A DNA stretch of 64,000 bases from Haloplanus sp. XH21 (GTDB lineage: Archaea; Halobacteriota; Halobacteria; Halobacteriales; Haloferacaceae). Position 1 is the first letter of the stretch; each line of letters begins with the position of its first letter. The notes below the pieces were generated by a model that saw only the letters and a list, made by a program, of their open reading frames with translations, did not search any database and was not told the origin of the DNA. Positions 1 to 8,220 of the stretch are shown in pieces. Location of the stretch: contig NZ_JALLPL010000001.1 of the NCBI RefSeq assembly GCF_023276355.1, positions 744,001-808,000 of the forward strand. Reading direction: 5' to 3'. The translations under genes were made by a program, and so were the position numbers.

Positions 1-717
1 TTCACTCTCGGGTTCTGCCGTCTCCGCCCCTCCGCTCACCGTCTCCTCCTCTGTCGTCGGTGCGCCGTTCCCGGTCACGTCGGCGGCGGCCGCCGACGCG
101 CGGTCGACGGTCGTCGCCGACTCCCGATGGGTCGGCTCCGCGCGCTCGTCCCGTTCTCGCAGAACGGGCGTCGCCGTCGCCGAGAGCGCCCGCGGCGTCG
201 GCCGGCGATCCTGCGGCGACTTCTCGCTCGCCCGTCGTACGTCCGCGTCGGTGACGCGGTCCCGTTCGCCGGTGCCCGCCACGCGACTGGGGTCGACGCC
301 GAGTTCGCGCGCCAGGCGGCGGGTTCGCGGCGGGGCGAACGCGCGGGAGCGTTCGGCCGCCGTCGCGACCGACGCACTGCCGCTCGGTTCGCCGCCCTCG
401 ATCGGTCGTTCGGCCGCCTCGGTCGCCGGTGTCTCCTCCGGTTCGTCGCTAGTTCCGTCTGCCTCGTCGCCCTCATCCCCCACGTCGAGCGCGACGAGCG
501 GCGTCCCGACGGGCACCATGTTGCCGGCTTCGGCGTGGCGCTCTTGGACCGTCCCCGCCATCGGTGCCGGGACTTCGATCACGGCCTTGTCGGTCTCGAC
601 CTCGGCGAGTGGCTGGTCTTCGGTCACGTCGTCGCCCGGGTCGACCAGCCACTGGAGCAGTTCCGCCTCGACGACGCCCTCGCCTAAGTCCGGCAGGACG
701 ACGGTTTCGACGGTCAT
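1..717 (-). CDS. Dihydrolipoamide acyltransferase (E2) of a 2-oxoacid dehydrogenase complex, C-terminus beyond window
   Basis: This gene runs off the left edge, so only about 239 N-terminal residues are visible. E2 carries acyl groups on a lipoyl-lysine between E1 and E3. The N-terminus is a lipoyl domain: DLGEGVVEAELLQW is followed by the lipoyl-lysine motif ETDKAVIEV near residue 43. After an acidic linker comes a peripheral subunit-binding domain (RTRRLARELGVDPSRVAGTG, then RVTDADV). The catalytic domain is outside the window. The ATG at 717 is preceded by a GGAGG Shine-Dalgarno about 10 nt upstream. lipA, which supplies the lipoyl group, lies just upstream on the same strand. No E1 gene precedes it here, so the substrate (pyruvate or branched-chain 2-oxoacid) is unresolved. 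Confidence 0.88.
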   Translation of the reverse strand, partial: MTVETVVLPDLGEGVVEAELLQWLVDPGDDVTEDQPLAEVETDKAVIEVPAPMAGTVQERHAEAGNMVPVGTPLVALDVGDEGDEADGTSDEPEETPATEAAERPIEGGEPSGSASVATAAERSRAFAPPRTRRLARELGVDPSRVAGTGERDRVTDADVRRASEKSPQDRRPTPRALSATATPVLRERDERAEPTHRESATTVDRASAAAADVTGNGAPTTEEETVSGGAETAEPESE

Positions 718-827
718 GGTGTCGCCCCCTCCGCGCCGTCGACGTGCGTCGCGTCGATGTCGCTCCGTGAATCGGGGTCGGTCGGCTGTTCCTGCGGTGG
801 GTTCGTCGCCCGTGTGTTCGTGCTCAT
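714..827 (-). CDS. Possible 37-residue ORF overlapping the E2 start
   Basis: A short ORF beginning MSTNTRATNPPQEQPTD lies between lipA and the E2 gene and ends in an ATGA overlap with the E2 start. It is hydrophilic and proline/aspartate-rich, with no recognisable domain. The Shine-Dalgarno of E2 lies inside it, so its translation could couple to E2. No good ribosome site precedes its own ATG. It may be a real coupling peptide, the remnant of an E1 N-terminus (haloarchaeal E1-alpha proteins often begin MST), or chance. I do not recognise a function. Confidence 0.25.
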   Translation of the reverse strand: MSTNTRATNPPQEQPTDPDSRSDIDATHVDGAEGATP

Positions 828-873
828 GTCGAGGGTTCGTCGTGGTGGTCGTGCGGTCGGTTCGGTGTCCGCA

Positions 874-1803
874 TCACGTCGCGGCGTGTGCCTCGCGGCG
901 CGCCTCGTCGACGCTCCGGCCCTCCCGGAGCACCGCGTCGACGAACAGTTCGCCCGCCCGGTACGACGACCGGACCATCGGCCCGCTGGCACAGTAGAGG
1001 AAGCCGAGTTCCTCCTCCGCGACCCGGCGCCACGTCTCGAAGGCGTCGGGATGGACGTATTCGTACACGTCGAGATGTGAACGTGAGGGCTGGAGATACT
1101 GGCCGAGCGTCACCACGTCGACGCCGGCCTCGCGGCAGTCCGACAGCGTCCGGTAGCGTTCGTGGTCGTACTCGCCCACCCCGAGCATGAGGCTCGTTTT
1201 GGTGTACACGTCCGCCGTGTCGCTGGCGCGTTCGAGCACCGAGAGCGACTGCTCGTAGCCGGCCCGGCGGTCACGCACCGGCCACTGCAGGCGCTCGACG
1301 GTCTCGACGTTGTGCGCGAGGACGTCGGGACCGGCGTCGACGATGCGGTCGACGAGCGCCGGATCGCCCTGGAAGTCGGGGATGAGCACCTCCACCAGAA
1401 TCCCCGGATCCCGTGCTTTGATCGCCTCGATGGTCCGGGCGAAGTGGCCCGCGCCCTGGTCGGGCAGGTCGTCGCGGTCGACGCTCGTCAGGACGACGTA
1501 GTCCAGGCCGATTTCCGCGACGGCGTCGGCCACCTTCGCCGGCTCCTCGGGGTCGAGTGCGTCCATCCCGCCCGTCTCCACGTCACAGAAGTTACAGCCG
1601 CGGGAACAGCGGTCGCCCATCAGCATGAACGTGGCCGTCCCGGGGCCGTTGCGGCCGCTCCAGCACTCGCCCATGTTGGGACAGTTCGCCTCCTCGCACA
1701 CGGTGTGGAGGTCGCGGTCCCGGAGCGTCTCCTTGATCTCCGCGAACCGCTGGCCCGACGGTGGCTGGATCTTCAGCCAGTCGGGCTTGCGCCTGCGTGC
1801 CAT
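874..1803 (-). CDS. lipA: Lipoyl synthase
   Basis: A radical-SAM enzyme that inserts two sulfur atoms into protein-bound octanoyl groups to make lipoyl cofactors. The 309-residue protein has the auxiliary-cluster cysteines C36, C41 and C47 (motif CEEANCPNMGEC) and the radical-SAM cluster CSRGCNFC at residues 66-73, both diagnostic. Length is normal for the family. A TATA-like run (cgtttttgcc on the coding strand) about 27 nt before the ATG suggests a leaderless transcript. It sits immediately upstream of the E2 gene that would be its target, so the two are probably co-expressed. Confidence 0.96.
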   Translation of the reverse strand: MARRRKPDWLKIQPPSGQRFAEIKETLRDRDLHTVCEEANCPNMGECWSGRNGPGTATFMLMGDRCSRGCNFCDVETGGMDALDPEEPAKVADAVAEIGLDYVVLTSVDRDDLPDQGAGHFARTIEAIKARDPGILVEVLIPDFQGDPALVDRIVDAGPDVLAHNVETVERLQWPVRDRRAGYEQSLSVLERASDTADVYTKTSLMLGVGEYDHERYRTLSDCREAGVDVVTLGQYLQPSRSHLDVYEYVHPDAFETWRRVAEEELGFLYCASGPMVRSSYRAGELFVDAVLREGRSVDEARREAHAAT

Positions 1804-1914
1804 ACCCCATCCTTCGGCCTAGCGGGCAAAAACGTGTGGGGCAGATCTGTTCGATCATCGAACCGTCGCCGCGACCGACACGTCTATGGTCGTCGTTCGT
1901 GAACCCACGCCGGT

Positions 1915-3360
1915 ATGGCCGACAGGCGGGCGGACATCGTCGACGGATCGATCCCCCGGACGCTGGTCGGTCTCGCCCTGCCCCTCGTCGCCCAGAACGT
2001 CGTCCGCGTCGCCCAGCAGGTGATCGACACCTTCTGGCTGGGGCGTCTCGGCGAGACGGCCGTCGCCGCCGTCGGCCTCACGATACCCGTCATGGGCGTC
2101 CTCTTTGCCCTGCTGGTGACGCCCTTCGTCGGCACGCAGATCCTCGTCTCCCAGCGCGTCGGCGCCGACGACGGCGACGGCGCCACCCGGACGGTCGTCC
2201 ATGGGCTCGCCCTCGCGCTCGTGCTCGGTGCGGCCCTCGGTGTCGGCGTCTTCCTCGTTGCCCGTCCCATCGTCACCCTCGTCGGTGCCGGCCCCGACGT
2301 GGCGCCCGCCGCGGCGCTCTATCTCGGGGTCGTCGCGCTCGGTCTCCCGCTCGCGGCAGCCAGCGACGCGCTCGAAGCCGGCTTCGTCGGGCAGGGGGAC
2401 TCGCGGGCCTCGCTCTGGATCAACGTCGCCACCGTCGCCGTCAACGTCGTCCTCGACCCGATTCTCATCTTCGGTGTCGGACCGATCACCGCGATGGGGG
2501 TTCGCGGTGCGGCGCTGGCGACGGTCGCCGGCTACGCCGCCGGCCTCCTGCTGGCTCTCGCGCTCGCGCTCGGCCCGCGCATGACCCTCGCGCGCCGACA
2601 CCTCTCGCTCTCGGTCGACGACTTCCGCGCCCTGCTCTCGGTCGGCGCGCCGATCACGGGCCGACAGGTGGTGAGCCAAAGCGTCCGCGTCCTGCTGGTC
2701 GGTATCGTCGCCATCACCGGCGGGGCGGCGGGCCTCGCCGCCTACACCGTCGGCGCGCGGGTGGCGAGCGTAGCCGTACTGCCCTCCCAGGGGCTCGGGC
2801 AGGCCGCCCAGAGCATGGTCGGCCAGAACGTCGGCGCCGGCCGACCGGACCGCGCCGGGCGGACCACCCGCGTCGGCGTCGCCATCGCCGTCGCGGCGCT
2901 CGCCGCCCTCGGCGCCGTCCAGTGGGTCGTTCCCGGTCCCGTCGCCCGGATCTTCGTGCCAGACCTCTCCGGCGACGGCTTCGCGCTCACCGTCGACTAC
3001 CTCCGCATCCTGGCCTACGGCTACCCCGCCATCGGTGCGGTCGACCTCCTGCTCGCGGGGTTCAACGGCGCGAGTCGGACCCGGACGAGTTTCATCGCCG
3101 ACCTGGTGAAATACTGGGGGGTGCGCCTCCCGGTCGCCGCCCTCGCGCTGCCCGCGACGGCCGCAGTGGCCATCTTCGGTGTCACCCTCGCACCCGGCTT
3201 CGACCTGGGGATGCCCGCCGTCTTCTGGGCGGTCACGGGATCGAACGTTGCCGCCGCCGTCGGCGTCGCTGCCTACTACGCCCGCGCCGTTCGGGGCGGC
3301 CTGTTCGCCGACGCGGCGGTCGACGACTCGGCAAGCGGCGGCACCGACCCGTCCGACTGA
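1915..3360 (+). CDS. MATE-family multidrug/cation antiporter
   Basis: A 481-residue membrane protein with about twelve hydrophobic segments in two homologous halves, typical of MATE exporters that expel cationic compounds in exchange for Na+ or H+. The N-terminal stretch LVGLALPLVAQNVVRVAQQ followed by FWLGRLGETAVAAVGL is characteristic of the family, and the second half restarts near residue 240 (LLSVGAPITGRQVV). The substrate cannot be told from sequence. It is divergent from lipA with about 110 bp between them. A long hairpin follows directly at the stop codon. Confidence 0.92.
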   Translation: MADRRADIVDGSIPRTLVGLALPLVAQNVVRVAQQVIDTFWLGRLGETAVAAVGLTIPVMGVLFALLVTPFVGTQILVSQRVGADDGDGATRTVVHGLALALVLGAALGVGVFLVARPIVTLVGAGPDVAPAAALYLGVVALGLPLAAASDALEAGFVGQGDSRASLWINVATVAVNVVLDPILIFGVGPITAMGVRGAALATVAGYAAGLLLALALALGPRMTLARRHLSLSVDDFRALLSVGAPITGRQVVSQSVRVLLVGIVAITGGAAGLAAYTVGARVASVAVLPSQGLGQAAQSMVGQNVGAGRPDRAGRTTRVGVAIAVAALAALGAVQWVVPGPVARIFVPDLSGDGFALTVDYLRILAYGYPAIGAVDLLLAGFNGASRTRTSFIADLVKYWGVRLPVAALALPATAAVAIFGVTLAPGFDLGMPAVFWAVTGSNVAAAVGVAAYYARAVRGGLFADAAVDDSASGGTDPSD

Positions 3361-3441
3361 TACGGTGTATTGTAACTGTCTTCCGGTGGGTCCCCAAGAC
3401 GGGTCGGCGACCCACTGGTACTGACTTACAATACACCGTAT
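3360..3441. repeat. 82-nt palindromic hairpin element
   Basis: The outer arms are a perfect 16-bp inverted repeat: ATACGGTGTATTGTAA at 3360-3375 and its reverse complement at 3426-3441. Inner arms CCGGTGGGTC (3383-3392) and GACCCACTGG (3409-3418) pair with one G-T mismatch. The element starts on the last base of the MATE stop codon and ends before the helicase gene. It could terminate MATE transcription or be a small mobile palindromic repeat. A shorter related hairpin is seen at 43258-43303. Confidence 0.7.
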
Positions 3442-3567
3442 GAGGTGGCGCGCGCCACGACGGAAACGCCTTTGCCGTCACGGCCCCGCGACTCGGTACA
3501 TGACTCACGGCTCCACCCGCCACGGCACGCGCCGCGCTCCGATTCCGAGACGGGAGGTGCCGACCGC

Positions 3568-5913
3568 GTGAAGGTCGCCGACGCGATCCCCGAGTTCGCC
3601 GACGCGTTCGACTTCGAGGAGTTCAACGCGATGCAGCGGGAGGCCCTCCCGGTCATCGTCGAGACCGATCACAACGTCGTCGCCTCGGCACCGACGGCGA
3701 GCGGGAAGACCGCGCTGGCCGAACTCGCCATCTGTAAGACGCTCCGCGAGGGTGGCACAGCGCTCTTCATCGCCCCCATGCGCGCGCTGACCAACGAGAA
3801 GGAAAGCGAGTGGGAGCGCTTCGAGGAGATGGGCTACTCGGTGTACGTCGTCACCGGCGAACGCGACCTGAATCCGCGCCGCGCGCGTCACGCCGATGTC
3901 CTCGTGATGACGCCCGAGAAGGTCGACTCCGCGACCCGTAAACACGACTCCCGGCGCTACGACTTCGTGACCGACGTGGACTGTGTCATCATCGACGAGG
4001 TCCACCTGCTCGACTCCGAGCGACGCGGTGGCGTCCTCGAAGTCACCGTCTCGCGGCTCCGCCGACTCTGTGACCCCCGATTCGTCGCGCTCTCGGCGAC
4101 AATGCCCAACGTCGAGGACGTGGCCGCGTGGCTCGACGCCCCGCCCGAGGCGACCTTCGCCTTCGGCGACGACTACCGACCCGTCGACCTGCAGACGGGC
4201 GTGAAGACCTACACCCACGGCGAGAACGCCTTCGCCGACAAGTATCGCCGGCTCTACCGGGCCTTGGATCTCGCCGAACCGCACATCCGCGAGGACGGCC
4301 AGGCGCTCGTCTTCGTCGCCTCCCGACAGGACGCCGTCAGCGCCGCCGCCAAGACCCGCGACGAACTCGCGGAACGCGATGTCCCCGTCGGTTCGCGCGG
4401 CGACTACGACTTCCACACCGAAGCGAAGGAACTCGGCGACGACCGCCTCCGAAAGGCTGTCCTCGACGGCGTGGCCTTCCACCACGCCGGTCTCTCGAAA
4501 GCCGACCGCGACCGCATCGAGACCTGGTTCCGCGAGGGGAAGATCTCCATCCTCTTTTCGACGTCGACGCTGGCCTGGGGCGTCAATCTCCCCGCGCGGT
4601 GTGTCATCGTCCGCGACACCAAGTACCACGATCCGCTGGAGGGCGAGGTGGACATCAGCCCGCTTGACCTCCTCCAGATGCTCGGCCGGGCCGGGCGCCC
4701 CGGCTACGACGACGTGGGCTACGGCTGGATCGTCTGTGACCGCTCCGACGCCGACCGCTACCGTCGCCTTCTGCGGGAGGGCACCGAGATCGAGTCCCAC
4801 CTCGCGGCCGACCTCGACGCCCATCTCAACGCCGAAATCGCCATGGGGACCGTCGACGACCTGGACGACGTACTCTCGTGGCTGGAGACGACGTACTACT
4901 ACGTCCGCGCGGCGTCGGAACCGGCGGCCTACGACTTCGAGGGCCTCCGCGACCGGGTTCGCGAGACGCTGGAATCGCTCGTCGACCGCGGCTTCGTCGA
5001 GATGGGCGACGACCTCGCCATCCAGGCGACGTCGCTCGGCCGCCTCGCGTCGAAATACTACCTCCGACTCTCGACCGCAACGGCGTTTCACGACCTCGCT
5101 CAGCGTGACCGCATCGATGTCGACGCTATCTTGGAAACGGTCGCCGCCGCCGCCGAGTTCGACTCCGTCTCTGCCCGTCAGTCCGAGGCCGATGCCGTCG
5201 ACGCCGTTCTCGGCGACGCCGACGGCGAGGCCGCCCTCGACGACGGCGGACGGAAGGTCCTCGCCATCCTGCAGGCGAGCACCAGCGACTCCATTCCCTC
5301 GGATCTGCGGAGCGACGCATGGATCATCCGCCGGAACGCGCTTCGCCTGCTCGCGGCGCTCCGGGAGTTCCTCGACCGCTTTTCCGGCCCGCGGGCGGCC
5401 AACCTCTCGCGCCGCCTCGAAGCCCGCATCGAACACGGCGTCAGTCGCGACGCCGTCTCGCTGACGGCCATCGACGGCGTGGGTGCCGGCCGCGCCAGCA
5501 AGCTCGCCACCGGCGGCCTCTCGCGCCCCGCCGATCTGGTCGACGCCGGCGCGGCCGAACTCACGAACGCCGGCCTCGCCGAGGGCGTCGCCGAACGCGT
5601 CGTCGAGGCGGCCGCGGACCTCCCCGACATCTCGGTGTCGTGGGACGACCTTCCCGATACCGTTGCCCCCGGCGACAGCGAGATGTGCGAGGTGCGGGTC
5701 CGCAACGCGGGTGGTGGCGCCCGCGTGGGCGTCCGCGTCACCGTCAACGGCGTCGAGATGCACGAGAAGGCGGCGTATCTCACCGACGAGACGACGGCGC
5801 CGATCGGGGTGTTTGGGGCGGACGCCGACGAACTCGACTTCGAGGTGGAGGTGTCGTTCCCGGAGTTGCCGATTCGGCCGGTGGTGGCAGAGCGCGTGGT
5901 GCGGGTGGCGTAG
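3568..5913 (+). CDS. Ski2/Hel308-type ATP-dependent DNA helicase
   Basis: A superfamily 2 helicase of about 781 residues, expected to unwind DNA 3'-5' at stalled forks or recombination intermediates. Walker A is APTASGKT near residue 41, the DEAD-box motif is DEVH (IIDEVHLLDS), then SATMPN (motif III) and QMLGRAGRPGYD (motif VI). A helix-hairpin-helix segment near residue 640 (AIDGVGAGRASKLATGGL) precedes a C-terminal beta-rich domain. I chose GTG 3568 because GGAGGT lies 9 nt upstream and the product begins with the Hel308-like KVADAIPEF. The open frame reaches back to a GTG at 3445, but that start has no comparable site. It may be a second Hel308 paralogue rather than Hel308 itself. Confidence 0.88.
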   Translation: MKVADAIPEFADAFDFEEFNAMQREALPVIVETDHNVVASAPTASGKTALAELAICKTLREGGTALFIAPMRALTNEKESEWERFEEMGYSVYVVTGERDLNPRRARHADVLVMTPEKVDSATRKHDSRRYDFVTDVDCVIIDEVHLLDSERRGGVLEVTVSRLRRLCDPRFVALSATMPNVEDVAAWLDAPPEATFAFGDDYRPVDLQTGVKTYTHGENAFADKYRRLYRALDLAEPHIREDGQALVFVASRQDAVSAAAKTRDELAERDVPVGSRGDYDFHTEAKELGDDRLRKAVLDGVAFHHAGLSKADRDRIETWFREGKISILFSTSTLAWGVNLPARCVIVRDTKYHDPLEGEVDISPLDLLQMLGRAGRPGYDDVGYGWIVCDRSDADRYRRLLREGTEIESHLAADLDAHLNAEIAMGTVDDLDDVLSWLETTYYYVRAASEPAAYDFEGLRDRVRETLESLVDRGFVEMGDDLAIQATSLGRLASKYYLRLSTATAFHDLAQRDRIDVDAILETVAAAAEFDSVSARQSEADAVDAVLGDADGEAALDDGGRKVLAILQASTSDSIPSDLRSDAWIIRRNALRLLAALREFLDRFSGPRAANLSRRLEARIEHGVSRDAVSLTAIDGVGAGRASKLATGGLSRPADLVDAGAAELTNAGLAEGVAERVVEAAADLPDISVSWDDLPDTVAPGDSEMCEVRVRNAGGGARVGVRVTVNGVEMHEKAAYLTDETTAPIGVFGADADELDFEVEVSFPELPIRPVVAERVVRVA

Positions 5914-5976
5914 TCGTCGAGTTCTCGGCGGACGCCGACGAACTCGACTTTCGGGTGGTGGGGCGAACCTTCCGTG

Positions 5977-6306
5977 TTAGTCGGCCGCTCTGATGTGGAC
6001 GACGAACCCCGCGATCACGCCGATGTAGCCGAGGGCAGCCGCAAGGACCCCGACGTTTTGCACCGCCAGCGCCGCGTCCAGCGAGAGGACTGGGGCGAGA
6101 CGGAGGATCCCGACTGCGCCGAGGGCAGCGAGTTGACCGAGTGCCGCGAGCCCTGACCCGACGAGCACGAGACGGGTCCGCCGCCGCCGAACGGAGGGGT
6201 CTGCGACCGGATGACGGTGCCGGAGATAGGCGTAGACGACGCCGACAACGGCAAGTTGCAACACGACGGCGAGGGCACCGAGTCGGACGAACCCGGGGAG
6301 CGCCAT
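5977..6306 (-). CDS. Small three-helix membrane protein, haloarchaeal hypothetical
   Basis: A 109-residue protein with about three hydrophobic segments (residues 8-26, 48-68 and 82-104) separated by a basic loop (PSVRRRRTRL). It begins MALPGFVRLGALAVVLQL. The pattern fits a small integral membrane protein. No catalytic motif is visible and I do not recognise a named family. It converges on the helicase gene and is divergent from the NucS-like gene at 6362, with 55 bp between the two starts. Confidence 0.7.
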   Translation of the reverse strand: MALPGFVRLGALAVVLQLAVVGVVYAYLRHRHPVADPSVRRRRTRLVLVGSGLAALGQLAALGAVGILRLAPVLSLDAALAVQNVGVLAAALGYIGVIAGFVVHIRAAD

Positions 6307-6361
6307 TTCCTTCTACGACATCTGTCGCCACCTTAGGCGTTCGCCCGGAGCTTTTCATCCG

Positions 6362-7111
6362 ATGACGCGGCCCATCCGGGCCATGGCTGACGCCATTCGC
6401 GCCTTCGCCGGCGACTGTACCGTCGAAACCGACGACCAGACCCACCGGGGCCGCGTCCTCGTCCTCGTCAAGCCCGACCGGACCGTGCTGGTCCACGACG
6501 CCGAGGGCTACCAACCGGTGGCGTGGTTCACCCGCGCCGACGCCGTCACCGTCGAAACCGATGGCGACGGGTTCGGCCTCGTCGCTCGCCTCGACGGCCG
6601 GACGCTCCGGGTGACCGCCGACCGGATCCGGCGGTCGGTGTACCCCGTCACTCCCGCTGGCGTCCCCGTCGGGACGCATCCCGACACCGGCGGCACGCTG
6701 GTTCGCACCGGCGGTGCGGTGGTCGACCTCGCGACCGAGACGCGATATCCGCTCGTCGCCGGGGCGACCGTGCTCGACGAGCGGTGTCCGGACTGTGGCC
6801 TCCCGCGCATGCGCGTCGAACGCGGCGCCGTCTTCGAGGTGTGTCTGGACCGGGGATGTGAGCCCCTCGACGACGCGGTGCGCGACCGGTTCGACCGCGC
6901 CTGGACCTGTCCGGACTGTGGTGACGACCTGCGGATCATCCGCCGGAACGGGCGGCTGCTCGCCGGCTGTGACGCCTATCCCGACTGCGAGACGGCCTTC
7001 ACCATCCCCGCGGGTGTCGTCGTCGACGACTGCCCCTGTGGGCTGCCGGTCTTCGAAACCGCGGCAGGCCGTCGGTGCCTCGACGGGACTTGTGACCGAT
7101 TCTCGGGATGA
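6362..7111 (+). CDS. NucS-like N-terminal domain protein with topoisomerase-type zinc ribbons
   Basis: A 249-residue protein. Residues 8-110 resemble the N-terminal DNA-binding domain of NucS/DUF91 proteins (GDCTVET, then VLVKPDRTVLVHDAEGYQPVAWF). The RecB-like nuclease half of NucS is absent. In its place are zinc-binding clusters: CPDCGLPRM with a later CLDRGC, CPDCGDDL with GCDAYPDC, and CPCGLPVF with CLDGTC. The middle one resembles the C4 fingers at the C-terminus of type IA topoisomerases. It probably binds nucleic acid; no catalytic residues are evident. ATG 6362 follows an AT-rich box and may be leaderless; ATG 6383 is an in-frame alternative. Confidence 0.75.
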   Translation: MTRPIRAMADAIRAFAGDCTVETDDQTHRGRVLVLVKPDRTVLVHDAEGYQPVAWFTRADAVTVETDGDGFGLVARLDGRTLRVTADRIRRSVYPVTPAGVPVGTHPDTGGTLVRTGGAVVDLATETRYPLVAGATVLDERCPDCGLPRMRVERGAVFEVCLDRGCEPLDDAVRDRFDRAWTCPDCGDDLRIIRRNGRLLAGCDAYPDCETAFTIPAGVVVDDCPCGLPVFETAAGRRCLDGTCDRFSG

Positions 7112-7169
7112 GGCCCTGCCGTCTCACCGCACCGCAGGCCCTTTACCGCCGCCGCACCCCCACACGGAT

Positions 7170-8219
7170 ATGCAGGGGACCTTCGAGGAGGGTGTGGTCC
7201 GCGTCGGCGGCGACGCGCGCCAGCGCTTCTACGACGCCAGCGGCTACGGCCGGCCGCTCTCGGGCAACCGCATCGAACTCGCGCCCGTCGAGGCCGCCCA
7301 CCTCCTCTTTCGGGACGACCTCGACGCCGTCGCCGTCCCCGAAAGCGACGAGCGCCTGGGGTTCCGAGAGTTCCTCGTCGCGACCGATATCGCCCTCGAG
7401 TTCGTCGTCTACAAGGACCTTCGCGACCGGGGCTTCTACCTCTCGCCCGCCCGCGAGGAGTGGGTCGACGACCCCGTCGGCGCCGACTTCGTGGTCTATC
7501 CGCGCGGGCAAGGCCCCGCGGACGACGCCGTCGAACACCGGGTTCGTGTCGTCGGCGAGCGCGAATCCATCCGCGCCGACACGCTCGGCGGCGTGGTCCT
7601 CGCCGTCGTCGACGAGGAGGGAGAACTCACCTACTTCGAGACGACCCACGGTACGGCCGCGGGCGGGACCGACGCGACGGACGAGGAGCGCTACACTCCG
7701 CCGTCGGGGCAGGAGGCGTCGCTCCTGGCCGACCGGGCGATCGTCTGGGACCCGCCGGACGACCTCCACGATCGAGGGTTCTACGGCCAGCGGCTCCACG
7801 GGCGGAGCGCCGAAACCGGGCCGCTCCAGCTGTCGCTCGTCGAAGCGGCGTTTCTCGCCCGACGGGACGCCCTCCACCTGCCCGAACCACGCGTGGTCGA
7901 GCGCGGCCGGCAGGTCGAAGGCGAGCGGTTCGACCGCCGGCTTCGCGCCTACGCGGCGCTCCGAGCGGCCGGCAGCGTCCCGAAAAGCGGGTTCAAGTTC
8001 GGCGCTGACTTCCGCACCTACGACGCCTTCACCACCGTTGACGAGATGGACCACTCCACCCGCCTGATTCGCGTGGTGTCGCCCGATCACACGTTCCTGC
8101 CCCGCGACCTCTCGCTGGACGTCCGCCTCGCCGGTGGGGTCCGGAAGCGAATGGTTTTTGCGCTGACCGACGTGAACCAGGGGATAGACTGGCTCTCGGT
8201 CGCCCGACTCACGCCCTAA
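7170..8219 (+). CDS. endA: tRNA-splicing endonuclease (tRNA-intron lyase)
   Basis: EndA cuts bulge-helix-bulge structures in pre-tRNA and pre-rRNA. The 349-residue length fits the tandem-fused form of haloarchaea, with an N-terminal half lacking the triad and a catalytic C-terminal half. The C-terminal half carries GADFRTY (catalytic Tyr), SPDHTFLPRDLSLDVRLA (catalytic His) and GVRKRMVFAL (catalytic Lys). The ATG at 7170 follows an AT-rich stretch. The stop is one base before the trpS start, so the two form an operon. The rRNA operon in this window contains the bulge-helix-bulge stems that this enzyme is expected to process. Confidence 0.94.
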   Translation: MQGTFEEGVVRVGGDARQRFYDASGYGRPLSGNRIELAPVEAAHLLFRDDLDAVAVPESDERLGFREFLVATDIALEFVVYKDLRDRGFYLSPAREEWVDDPVGADFVVYPRGQGPADDAVEHRVRVVGERESIRADTLGGVVLAVVDEEGELTYFETTHGTAAGGTDATDEERYTPPSGQEASLLADRAIVWDPPDDLHDRGFYGQRLHGRSAETGPLQLSLVEAAFLARRDALHLPEPRVVERGRQVEGERFDRRLRAYAALRAAGSVPKSGFKFGADFRTYDAFTTVDEMDHSTRLIRVVSPDHTFLPRDLSLDVRLAGGVRKRMVFALTDVNQGIDWLSVARLTP

Positions 8220-8220
8220 C

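Noticed and set aside
3505-5763. 752-residue ORF opposite the helicase
   Set aside because: Antisense shadow; the plus strand carries intact helicase motifs.
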